64,000 nucleotides of DNA from assembly GCA_903889565.1 (NCBI GenBank), contig CAISYC010000005.1:62001-126000 (forward strand), read 5' to 3'. Each line of letters opens with the position of its first letter. The stretch's first letter is position 1. Position numbers and translations under genes: made by a program. The notes beneath the pieces are model-generated. The model made no database searches. It was not told where the DNA came from and was given only the letters and a program-made list of their open reading frames with translations. This DNA comes from an uncultured beta proteobacterium. Lineage in GTDB: Bacteria; Pseudomonadota; Gammaproteobacteria; Burkholderiales; SG8-41. Shown here one piece after another: positions 16,001 through 24,081 of the stretch.

Positions 16001-17164
16001 ATGAACAGACGATTGCTTGCCGTGGCGGCACTGTCGCTCGCCGGCGCACTGTCAGCGACGGCGGCGTGGGCGCAGACGCCGCCGATGCAGACCTGCCAGC
16101 TCGGCGATCTGAAACTGGAAAGCGGCGAGGTCATCCGCAATTTCCGCATGACCTTCATTACCTACGGTGCTCTCAATGCGGCAAAGAGCAACGCCATCCT
16201 GTCGATCCACGGCCTGCAGGGCAACCGCGGGAGCCAGAGCTACTGGGTCGGCCCCGGCCGCGCCTTCGACAGCAAAAAATATTTCATCGTGCAGCCCGAC
16301 ACGCTGGGTGTCGCCTCGGTCGACCCCGACGCGACGACCTCGCCGACGCGCTCCGGTCTCAACATGGCGTTCCCGCGCTTCAATATCCGCGACATGGTCA
16401 ACGCCGAGCACCGGATGCTGACCGAATGCCTCGGCATCCGCCATTTGGTTACGGTCGCCGGCAGTTCGATGGGCGGCATCGAAACCTTTCAATGGGCGGT
16501 CAGCCATCCCGACTTCATGGACGCGGCGATCCCGGTGACGCCGATGGCGCGCGCCAACCGTCAAGGCAATTTCATCTGGGAAAACGTGCGCCAGGTCGTG
16601 ATGGTCGATCCGAAGTGGCGCGACGGCAATTATCCGAACGACGATCCGCCGCGCGCCGGCATCGGCGTCGGCCTGCAGATTCAAAGCGTGGTCGGTTCGT
16701 CGGCCGCCGGATACGAAGAGGAATACGCGACGCGCGAGCAGGTGCACGCGGCATTGGCCGCCGACGCCAAAACCGTCGGCGACACGGTGCAGGCGCGCGA
16801 CTGGATCTATCGCAGCTGGGCGATCCAGAGCCACAACATCGGCGACACGCCCGGCTTCAACGGCGATTTTGCGGCAGCAGCGCGTTCGATCAAGGCGCGC
16901 GTGCTGCTGTTCCCGAACTGCCACGACCAGCTGCATGCGGCGCGCGAAGGCGGCGTGCTCGAAGCGGCGGCGCTGATACCGGTGGCAAAGGTCGTCGATA
17001 TCGACGACATCGGCGGCCACCGCGGCTCGCGCAGCGCTAAAGCGCTCGCGCAATTCGATACCGAGGTGCGTGATCTCTTGAAACGCATCGAAGACAAACG
17101 CGCCGGCATCGGCGGCCCGCGCTTTCCGCGCAACTGGATACGCACGGACTACTGCCGGGCGTGA
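16001..17164 (+). CDS. Secreted MetX-like alpha/beta hydrolase
   Basis: 387 aa with a signal peptide (MNRRLLAVAALSLAGALSATAAWAQ) and GGAG 6 bases upstream. The body matches the homoserine O-acetyltransferase fold: LSIHGLQGN, SYWVGPGRAFD, nucleophile elbow GSSMGG with Ser156, late FPNCHDQLH (Asp) and IGGHRGS (His). True MetX enzymes are cytosolic and use acetyl-CoA. A periplasmic export signal argues against methionine synthesis and for a hydrolase. It follows aconitase by 23 bases on the same strand. Confidence 0.85.
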   Translation: MNRRLLAVAALSLAGALSATAAWAQTPPMQTCQLGDLKLESGEVIRNFRMTFITYGALNAAKSNAILSIHGLQGNRGSQSYWVGPGRAFDSKKYFIVQPDTLGVASVDPDATTSPTRSGLNMAFPRFNIRDMVNAEHRMLTECLGIRHLVTVAGSSMGGIETFQWAVSHPDFMDAAIPVTPMARANRQGNFIWENVRQVVMVDPKWRDGNYPNDDPPRAGIGVGLQIQSVVGSSAAGYEEEYATREQVHAALAADAKTVGDTVQARDWIYRSWAIQSHNIGDTPGFNGDFAAAARSIKARVLLFPNCHDQLHAAREGGVLEAAALIPVAKVVDIDDIGGHRGSRSAKALAQFDTEVRDLLKRIEDKRAGIGGPRFPRNWIRTDYCRA

Positions 17165-17307
17165 TTTAAGACGAACGACAGGGCAAGCTCTGCCCATTGG
17201 GTTTATGGCGCCGGCGCCTCGACTGCGAACAATGCCGGCTGCCGTCGCCTGCGTTGACTGCGGTGCGCCGCCTGTCGCTTTGCAGAATGCCGTTCGGAGC
17301 AAGCACC

Positions 17308-17330
17308 GGCGCAGGCGGCCCGCCTGCGCC
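17308..17330. repeat. Perfect palindrome between convergent genes
   Basis: GGCGCAGGCGG and CCGCCTGCGCC form 11-bp arms around one base. It sits just before the stop of the minus-strand esterase gene. The GCAGGCG core recurs in the elements at 35642-35692 and 37499-37552, so this is probably a REP-like repeat that may also stop transcription. Confidence 0.65.
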
Positions 17331-17337
17331 GCGATTT

Positions 17338-18315
17338 CTAGCCGACGCGGCGCCCGGCAGCGAGCTGTTTGGCGATAAACGCCTTCACCATCTCCTGCGC
17401 CCGCGTGGTCTGCGGGCCGGGGTCGGCAGTCCATTCGTGGACGCTGCCTTCGAACACCGTGAACGATACATCGCCGCCGGCCGCACGATAACTGTTGACG
17501 AATTTCTCCTGCACCGGCGGCAGCACGTTGTCGTCGAGCGCGCCCTGCATGACCAGCAGCGGCAACAGGGTCACCTGCTCGTGGCGGTCGAGAATTTCCT
17601 GCGGGTTCGCCTCGTGGATCGACTCAATGGGGTTGAAAAAATTGGTATTGTTCTTGATCATGCTGTCGCGCTTCTTGTCCAGCGCATTCTGATAGCGCGC
17701 AAAGGTGTTGCTGATCGGCGAACGCGTAGCGACATACGCAATCGTCGCATCGAGATTCGGCGCCTCCGGCAGCGGGATTGCGCCGTAGCGCGGATCTTTC
17801 GGCCGCATGCCGAGCAACTCCGCAACATGGCCGCCGCTCGAACTGCCGTAGATGCCGATGGTCGTCGGATCGCCGTTGAGCGAAGGCGCCTTCCACTTCA
17901 GCCAGCGCACGCCGTAATTGGCGTCCTGCACGCAGGCCGGATACGGCGCTTCGGCCGCCAGCGTGAGATCGATTGCAACCACCAATATGCCGCTGGCCGC
18001 CAGCGCGCGGTTCATCGGCTGCTCGGCCATGCGGTTCTTTGCGTTCCACGCGCCGCCGTGCAGATCAAGCACCACCGGAAACGGTCCCGCACCCTGGGGC
18101 TGGTAGATGCGCGCCATCAACTGGCGCCCCTTGGCGGTGCGACGGAATTCGACTTCAGAAACGTTGACTTCGAATTTCGCCGACGGGTTGTAAGCGGTTT
18201 TCATCGTTGCGCCCCCCGGGCTGGTTCCCGTCTGCGCGCAGCCCGCGGCGCCAACGGCGCCGAGCACCGAAACGGTTTTGAGAAAATTGCGGCGCGTATG
18301 CGAATGGTGGTTCAT
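17338..18315 (-). CDS. Alpha/beta hydrolase (esterase/lipase), Tat lipoprotein
   Basis: 325 aa. N-terminal TRRNFLKT (Arg8-Arg9, twin-arginine) is followed by a hydrophobic stretch and lipobox GAAGC with Cys26, so a folded lipoprotein exported by Tat is predicted. Catalytic parts are of the carboxylesterase type: HGG at about 86-88 (oxyanion hole), GSSSGG with Ser159, ALDDNVLP (Asp) and SVHEW (His). AGGAGG stands 4 bases before the ATG. An esterase anchored at the outer face of the inner membrane or in the outer membrane is likely; substrate unknown. Confidence 0.85.
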   Translation of the reverse strand: MNHHSHTRRNFLKTVSVLGAVGAAGCAQTGTSPGGATMKTAYNPSAKFEVNVSEVEFRRTAKGRQLMARIYQPQGAGPFPVVLDLHGGAWNAKNRMAEQPMNRALAASGILVVAIDLTLAAEAPYPACVQDANYGVRWLKWKAPSLNGDPTTIGIYGSSSGGHVAELLGMRPKDPRYGAIPLPEAPNLDATIAYVATRSPISNTFARYQNALDKKRDSMIKNNTNFFNPIESIHEANPQEILDRHEQVTLLPLLVMQGALDDNVLPPVQEKFVNSYRAAGGDVSFTVFEGSVHEWTADPGPQTTRAQEMVKAFIAKQLAAGRRVG

Positions 18316-18478
18316 GCTTCCTCCTGTGCGGTGTGATGCGGCCGTGGCCCGGCCGTCTTTCGCTGCAACGCGGACTCTACGCCGAAATACGCGCGGCCGC
18401 CATTGCCTGCGCGCCGCCGTTTCCGATTCCGCGACAGAGGTGCACAATTGCGGCCACAACAATCGACACGGGGGAGCC

Positions 18479-19996
18479 ATGGACGAACAAAACGCCGGGG
18501 GCGCGGCGAATGCGCGCCGCAAATTTCTCACGCAGGTTGCCGGCACGGGCGCGGCCGCCGGCGCCGCCGTCGCGCTGCCGGCGCTGGCGCAAAACACCAT
18601 CGAGGAACCGCGCATGAGCAAGGCCGTCGCCAACCAGCCGTCGCTGTCGCAAACCATCGCCGACTACGCGGTCAATCTCAAATACGAAGACATTCCGCCC
18701 GAGACCGCACGCACCGCGAAACGCATCATTCTCGACACCATTGGCTGCGCAATCGGCGGCCACACCGCGGGGCCGGCGCGTATCGCGCAGCAACTCGCCG
18801 CCAACGTCAGCGCGAAGCAGGCGGCGACCGTCATGTGCACCGGCCAGAAGACGACGCCGGAAATGGCGGTGTTCGCCAACGGCGTGATGATCCGTTATCT
18901 CGATTTCAACGATGGCTTCATCAGCAGCGGCGGCAGCGGCCACCCCAGCGATTCGCTCGCTGCGCTGCTGACGCCGGCCGAACTCAACGGCAAGAGCGGC
19001 CGCGATCTTGTCACCGCGCTGGTACTCACCTACGAAGTCTTTGGCAAGATCATCGACGCGCTTAACACACGCCTGATGGGTCTCGACCAGTCGACCGTAC
19101 TGGGCCTCGCCTCGGTGGTTGGCGCCGGCAAGCTGATGCGTCTGACCAGGGAACAGCTCACCAACGCCATCGGCATCACCGTCGGCGGCAACACCGCGCT
19201 CAATCAGGGCCGCGTCGGCACGCTGTCGAATTTCAAGTCCTATGCCTGCGCCGACGCCAGCCGCAAGGCGATCTTCTCGGCGCAACTGGCGCAGGCCGGC
19301 ATGACCGGGCCCGCCGAAGTATTCGAAGGCCGCGACGGTTTTTTCAATGTCATCAACAACAAGAAAGCGTTCAAGATCGCACCGCTCGGCAGTGCGCCCT
19401 TGAGCATCACGCTCGCCTTCACCAAGCGCTTCGCGCTCGGCCAGTACTCGCAAACGGTGGCGCAGGCGGCCATGGAGGCGCGCGCCTTCTACAAGGACCC
19501 CGCGGAAATCGCCGAAATCAAGCTCAACGTGTCGCGCGGCGCGATACACGTCATGGCGGCGAGCCCCGACAAATGGCGGCCGCAGACGCACGAAACCGCC
19601 GACCACAGCATGCCCTACTCGACGGGCGTGATTTTCATGTACGGCTCGCTCGACGAAACGTATTACGAAGATCCGTATCTGCACGATGCCAAACTGCTCG
19701 CTCTGGTGGCGAAGGTCAAAGTCATTCCGTCCGACGAAGCCGACCGCCGCGAAGCCGAAATCAACCTGTGCGACCTCGAACTCGTGCTCAAATCGGGTGC
19801 GCGCCACAAAGTGCGCGTCGAATATCACCGCGGCCACTGGAAAAACCCGATGACCGATGCCGAGATGGAAGAAAAATTCCGCGGCCTCGCCAGAAAGCAC
19901 CTGAAGACCGATCGCATCGATGCGCTGTTGAAACAACTGTGGTCGCTCGAAAATCAGCCGAAGATCGACAACATCCTCGAACTCACTCGCGTCTGA
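18479..19996 (+). CDS. MmgE/PrpD family protein with Tat signal
   Basis: 505 aa. Residues 1-39 form a twin-arginine signal (ARRKFLTQVAGTGAAAGAAVALPALAQ), unusual for a family whose members are cytosolic. From MSKAVANQPSLSQTIADYAVNLKYEDIPPE onward it matches the MmgE/PrpD fold, with MIRYLDFNDGF, GHPSDSLAALL, ADHSMPYSTGV and DPYLHDAKLL. An internal ATG at 18614 has GAGGA 7 bases before it and would give a 460-aa protein without the signal, so two forms are possible. GGGGGAGCC precedes the first ATG. It is a paralogue of 6472-7836. A MazG-like gene follows after 27 bases. Confidence 0.85.
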   Translation: MDEQNAGGAANARRKFLTQVAGTGAAAGAAVALPALAQNTIEEPRMSKAVANQPSLSQTIADYAVNLKYEDIPPETARTAKRIILDTIGCAIGGHTAGPARIAQQLAANVSAKQAATVMCTGQKTTPEMAVFANGVMIRYLDFNDGFISSGGSGHPSDSLAALLTPAELNGKSGRDLVTALVLTYEVFGKIIDALNTRLMGLDQSTVLGLASVVGAGKLMRLTREQLTNAIGITVGGNTALNQGRVGTLSNFKSYACADASRKAIFSAQLAQAGMTGPAEVFEGRDGFFNVINNKKAFKIAPLGSAPLSITLAFTKRFALGQYSQTVAQAAMEARAFYKDPAEIAEIKLNVSRGAIHVMAASPDKWRPQTHETADHSMPYSTGVIFMYGSLDETYYEDPYLHDAKLLALVAKVKVIPSDEADRREAEINLCDLELVLKSGARHKVRVEYHRGHWKNPMTDAEMEEKFRGLARKHLKTDRIDALLKQLWSLENQPKIDNILELTRV

Positions 19997-20023
19997 AATT
20001 CTTCACATCAAAGATGGTAAAAA

Positions 20024-20458
20024 ATGAACAAATCCTTCGCCACCCGCATCACTGCCATGAACGCGATGTACAAACTGCCCGCCCGCGAGAAACCGACGCT
20101 GCCCGCCGACACCGCCCAACGCCTCGGCAAATTCAAAGTCACCCTGATGGATGAAGTGCACGAAATCGACGACATCGTCGCGCTGGCCAACAGCGGCGGC
20201 AATCCGGCCGACGTGGCGGTGGCGATCGCCGACGTGCTGGGCGACATCATCGTCTACTGCCGCTCCGAGGCGCTCAAGTACGGGCTGCCGCTCGAAGAAG
20301 TGCTCGATATCATCATGGACAGCAACGAGAGCAAACTCGGCGCCGACGGCAAACCGATCTACGACGCCAACGGCAAATTCCTCAAGGGCCCGAACTACTG
20401 GAAGCCGGAACCGAAAATCAAGGCCCTGCTGGAAGCGCGGGGCATCGCCGCGGCCTGA
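20024..20458 (+). CDS. MazG-like nucleotide pyrophosphohydrolase-type protein
   Basis: 144 aa, all-helical. It shows the split acidic metal site typical of the MazG/PRA-PH superfamily: DEVHEIDDI (Glu44, Glu47) and later IADVLGDIIVYCR (Asp70, Asp74). The C-terminal DGKPIYDANGKFLKGPNYWKPEPKI is typical of a group often labelled HAD- or Cof-like by automatic pipelines. It would hydrolyse a nucleoside triphosphate or related pyrophosphate. Close spacing to the MmgE/PrpD gene suggests co-transcription. The ribosome-binding site is weak. Confidence 0.7.
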   Translation: MNKSFATRITAMNAMYKLPAREKPTLPADTAQRLGKFKVTLMDEVHEIDDIVALANSGGNPADVAVAIADVLGDIIVYCRSEALKYGLPLEEVLDIIMDSNESKLGADGKPIYDANGKFLKGPNYWKPEPKIKALLEARGIAAA

Positions 20459-20567
20459 CCGCGCGCCATTTGACACGCGATGGCGGCCACGCCGGGCCCG
20501 CCATCCGTTTCCGGCCGGACCACCGAAACCGCCGGCGCTCAGCGGCGACAATATCGATGACCCGCGT

Positions 20568-21530
20568 TCAAGGATCGGCGGTAATCGACGCTTGTTTGCC
20601 GAGCAGGGCGATGCGGGCACGCTCGGCCTTCATGAATGCGGTGAATTGTGCCGGCGTTTCAGGCCGCGCCGTTGCCCCCTGCCTGGCGATGAGATCGCGC
20701 ACCTCCGGTGCCTGCAGCGCATTGACGGTTTCCATGTGCAACCGGGCCGCAATGACAGGCGGCGTGCGCGCCGGCAGCACCACGCCCCACCACTGCGTGA
20801 TCTCAAATCCGGGCAGCGTTTCCGCCACCGTCGGCAACTGCGGCAGCAGCGGATCGCGCTGCGCGCCGGTGCTCGCTATCACACGCACACGGCCACCGCC
20901 GGCGTGCGGCATGGCAACCAGCGGCGAGGTGATCATAAACTGCAACTGCCCGCCCATCATATCGGTCAGCGCCTGAGCCGCGCCTTTGTACGGCACGTGA
21001 TTGGTCGCAATACCGGCCAGCGCATTGAGCATTGCGCCGCCCAGATGCGCGGGGGTCGCATTGCCGGCGGAACCGAAATTCAGTTGCCCCGGTCTTGCTT
21101 TTGCCAGTTTGACCAGATCGGCCACGGATGCAATGCCAAGGCCGGCATTCACGACCAATACGTTCGACACGCCGGCCATGCGTGAGAGCGGGACAAAATC
21201 GCGATCCGGATCAAAACTCAGCTTCGTTGCCAGTGCCGGCAGCGTTGCGAACAGGGTCGATGTTGCGGCGATCAGCGTGTAGCCGTCGGGCGCAGCCGCT
21301 TTACCGATATCGATGCCGATCATGCCGCTGGCGCCGGCACGGTCATCGACGACAACCTGCTGCTTCAACTGCTCGGCCAGTTTGTTGGCGAGTATGCGCG
21401 ACAGCACATCCTGGGAACTGCCGCTCGCACCCGGCACGATAAATCGCAGCGGCCGGTTCGGATAAGGCTGCGCAGCGGCGGCGCCTGCCGCCAGCAACAG
21501 TAAAACGGCGAAACACAGGCGCGTGATCAT
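20568..21530 (-). CDS. Bug-family periplasmic substrate-binding protein
   Basis: 320 aa, with a signal peptide ending at AAAAQ. FIVPGASGSSQDVLSRIL replaces the usual PFPAGGxxD turn, DRAGASGMIGIDIGKAAAPDGYTLI is typical, and HVPYKGAAQALTDMMGGQL follows. It is the last gene of the minus-strand run UGSC-like fusion, Bug, sulfatase, Bug, 16 bases after the sulfatase. It may bring in the desulfated product or the substrate of that pathway, which is inference from position. Confidence 0.9.
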   Translation of the reverse strand: MITRLCFAVLLLLAAGAAAAQPYPNRPLRFIVPGASGSSQDVLSRILANKLAEQLKQQVVVDDRAGASGMIGIDIGKAAAPDGYTLIAATSTLFATLPALATKLSFDPDRDFVPLSRMAGVSNVLVVNAGLGIASVADLVKLAKARPGQLNFGSAGNATPAHLGGAMLNALAGIATNHVPYKGAAQALTDMMGGQLQFMITSPLVAMPHAGGGRVRVIASTGAQRDPLLPQLPTVAETLPGFEITQWWGVVLPARTPPVIAARLHMETVNALQAPEVRDLIARQGATARPETPAQFTAFMKAERARIALLGKQASITADP

Positions 21531-21546
21531 GGCGCCGCAATACCCG

Positions 21547-23001
21547 CTAGAAATACGACGCTTTGACGCCGGGCGGCGGCGAAAAACGAAAGGTGCCGCG
21601 CTTGAGGATCGCGTCCTTGCCGCCCACCGCGGCGATCTTCACCGCCTGGTCGGCTTTTGCCATGCGGTCGGCCGCTTCGGGACCCACCACCTTGCGCAGC
21701 GCCATCTCGCACTCGCGGCGCACCGCCTCGAATTGCGGATCGCGTCCGAGATCGGCTTTTTCCTGCGGATCGGCTTCGAGATCAAACAGCATCGGGGGCA
21801 GACCGACGTAGTAAATGAATTTATACTTGCCGTGGCGAATCATGTACGAACCGCAGACCGCGCCGGCCGCATGATATTCTGAAAGTATCGTGCGCGCAGG
21901 GACGCGGCCTTGCGCGATATCGAGCAGTGAATGACCTGGCAGCGCGGCATCCTGCGCATCACGCCGGGCACCAACCGAATCGACGATGGTCTGGAACGCG
22001 TCAACCAGCGTCACCGGCACATCGCACACCTTCCCGGCTGGAATATCGGGCCCCGCCATGAGCAGCGGGATGCCGGCGGACTCTTCATACATCGTCGACT
22101 TGCCCCACATGCCGCGCGTGCCGAGATTGTCGCCGTGATCGGACGAATAAATCACGCGCGTATTCTCCAACTGCCCCGCGCTCTCGAGCGCGGCGAGGAT
22201 TTTTCCGACGTTGTCGTCCATGAACGTGGTAAGCCCGAAATAGGCCGCGATCGCGCGGCGCACCATCGCGTTGTCGAATTCGTCGTCGAAACACAGGCAT
22301 TTGCGCATGGCGTCGGTAAACGGATGGCGCGGACGCTCGCTTTTTTCATACATCAGCGGCCAGGGCACGCTGCCCTCAGGATACATTTCATAGAACTGCG
22401 GCGGCGCGATCAGCGGAAAGTGCGGCGAAACAAAACCGACGTAGAGCATCCACGGTTTGTCCTTGTGCTTCGGCGCTTCCTCCTGCAGCCACTTCACGGT
22501 GTGTGCGGCAATATCGCGATCGTATTTCGTGTATTCCGATTCGCCGGGACCTGCCTCCGGCCCGAGGCGTTTGGAACCCGGACGCACCGGCAGTTCGTCG
22601 CGAATCAAACCCAGCAGATCGCCGACACCGTCAACGATATGCAAAGGCAGTATCTCCTCGTCGAAGCCGTTACGCCGCGGATCCGCATCCTGATAATGCA
22701 GCTTGCCGATCGACACCACGCGATGCCCCTGAGCGATCAGGCGGTGGCCCCAGCTTGGCGGATTACCCTCGTAGGCGATGGCGTTGTCCCAGCAACGCAC
22801 CTTATGCACATACTGGCCGGTGGCGAATGAGGCGCGCGCCGGCACGCAGATCGGGCAATTCGTATACGCCGAAGTAAAACGCGTGCCGCGTGCCGCCAGT
22901 TTGTCGAGGTTGGGCGTTTTGATCATCGGATGACCGTAGCAGCCGGTGACGCGCTTATTGTGTTCGTCGGACAGAATGACGATGGTATTGGCGGGTTTCA
23001 A
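21547..23001 (-). CDS. Type I sulfatase
   Basis: 484 aa. The formylglycine motif is present: Cys52 in C-V-P-A-R, within NCPICVPARASFATGQ. Maturation of this Cys needs FGE or anSME, neither of which is in the window. Metal-site text includes ILSDEHNKR near the N-terminus and SSDHGDNLGTRG in the middle. Overall layout resembles choline-sulfatase/arylsulfatase-like enzymes. There is no signal peptide, so a cytosolic enzyme acting on an imported sulfate ester is expected. It lies between two Bug genes in one operon. Confidence 0.9.
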   Translation of the reverse strand: MKPANTIVILSDEHNKRVTGCYGHPMIKTPNLDKLAARGTRFTSAYTNCPICVPARASFATGQYVHKVRCWDNAIAYEGNPPSWGHRLIAQGHRVVSIGKLHYQDADPRRNGFDEEILPLHIVDGVGDLLGLIRDELPVRPGSKRLGPEAGPGESEYTKYDRDIAAHTVKWLQEEAPKHKDKPWMLYVGFVSPHFPLIAPPQFYEMYPEGSVPWPLMYEKSERPRHPFTDAMRKCLCFDDEFDNAMVRRAIAAYFGLTTFMDDNVGKILAALESAGQLENTRVIYSSDHGDNLGTRGMWGKSTMYEESAGIPLLMAGPDIPAGKVCDVPVTLVDAFQTIVDSVGARRDAQDAALPGHSLLDIAQGRVPARTILSEYHAAGAVCGSYMIRHGKYKFIYYVGLPPMLFDLEADPQEKADLGRDPQFEAVRRECEMALRKVVGPEAADRMAKADQAVKIAAVGGKDAILKRGTFRFSPPPGVKASYF

Positions 23002-23079
23002 GAGTTAACGCTCCTGCAGACAGGGCGCCCGACCGGGCGGCGCATTGTTATTGGAACGGCAATTCTAATGCGACAGCCG

Positions 23080-24072
23080 TTATTGCGGTTGAATGCCGGC
23101 CCGTTTGGCGACGTCGGTCCACTTGACGATTTCGCGCTGAAAGTAGGCCGCAAAATCCTCCGGCGTACTGCCGACGACGTCGGCGCCTTCGGCGGCAAGC
23201 CGTGACTTCAATTCCGGTCGCGCCAATGCCTTGACGACCGCGCCATACAGGGCTTTTAAAACCGCTTCCGGCGTTGCTGCCGGCGCGAAGAAGCCATGCC
23301 ATTGCAATGCCTCGTAGCCCTGCACGCCCTGCTCCTGCAGAGTGGCCACATCGGGCAGCACCGCAGAACGTTTTAGACTTGACACGCCGAGCACACGCAG
23401 CTTGTTGTTCGGCAAATGCTGCATGATCAGCGGCGGCACCAGAAAAGCCATTTGCACCTCGCCCGAAATCACGGCGGTCAGCGCCGGCGCCGCGCCGCGA
23501 TAAGGCACATGCCGCGTGTCAATCGAGGTCTTTGCATTCAGCAGTTCCATCGTGAAATGTCCGCTCGCACCGACGCCCGAAGAACTGTAGGTGAGCGTGC
23601 CAGGCCGCGCTTTGGCGAGCGCAATCAATTCCCTGACGTTTTTCACCGGCAGCGACGGATGCACCACCAGAAAGAGCGGAATCGAAATAGCCATCGACAG
23701 CGGGCGCAGGTCGCGTTGGGCGTCGAAATGAAGATCCTTCGACAACACCTTGCTTACGGCGATGGGAGACGCCGTATAAAGCAGCGTGTAACCGTCGGGC
23801 GCCGCCCTGGCGACCGCTTCGGCGCCGATATTCCCGCTGGCGCCGCTGCGGTTATCGATGACGAATTGCTTTTCGAACTGGCGCCCCATGTCCTGCGCAA
23901 TTGCGCGCGCAAAAAGATCGGTGCCGCCACCGGCCGGGTAGGGCACGACGAGCGTGATGTTTTTGACCGGATAGTTCTGCGCCCACGTTGCGGCACCTGA
24001 ACTCACGGTTGCGACCGCGACAATTCCCGCCACGTAAACCGGGGCAATCGACCGTTTCTGCATTTTTTCCAT
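23080..24072 (-). CDS. Bug-family periplasmic substrate-binding protein
   Basis: 330 aa with a signal peptide ending at ATWAQ. Classical family text: LVVPYPAGGGTDLFARAI, VIDNRSGASGNIGAEAVARAAPDGYTLL, HVPYRGAAPALTAVISGEV. It starts 9 bases after the stop of the UGSC-like fusion gene, so the two are almost certainly co-transcribed. It is the best candidate in the window for a receptor tied to a specific enzyme. Confidence 0.9.
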   Translation of the reverse strand: MEKMQKRSIAPVYVAGIVAVATVSSGAATWAQNYPVKNITLVVPYPAGGGTDLFARAIAQDMGRQFEKQFVIDNRSGASGNIGAEAVARAAPDGYTLLYTASPIAVSKVLSKDLHFDAQRDLRPLSMAISIPLFLVVHPSLPVKNVRELIALAKARPGTLTYSSSGVGASGHFTMELLNAKTSIDTRHVPYRGAAPALTAVISGEVQMAFLVPPLIMQHLPNNKLRVLGVSSLKRSAVLPDVATLQEQGVQGYEALQWHGFFAPAATPEAVLKALYGAVVKALARPELKSRLAAEGADVVGSTPEDFAAYFQREIVKWTDVAKRAGIQPQ

Positions 24073-24081
24073 TGATGTTCT

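Noticed and set aside
16001-17164. metX of methionine biosynthesis
   Set aside because: A clear signal peptide and no other methionine genes nearby.
16052-17434. 460-aa open frame on the minus strand
   Set aside because: Antisense to the secreted MetX-like gene, with shadow-type composition and no ribosome-binding site.
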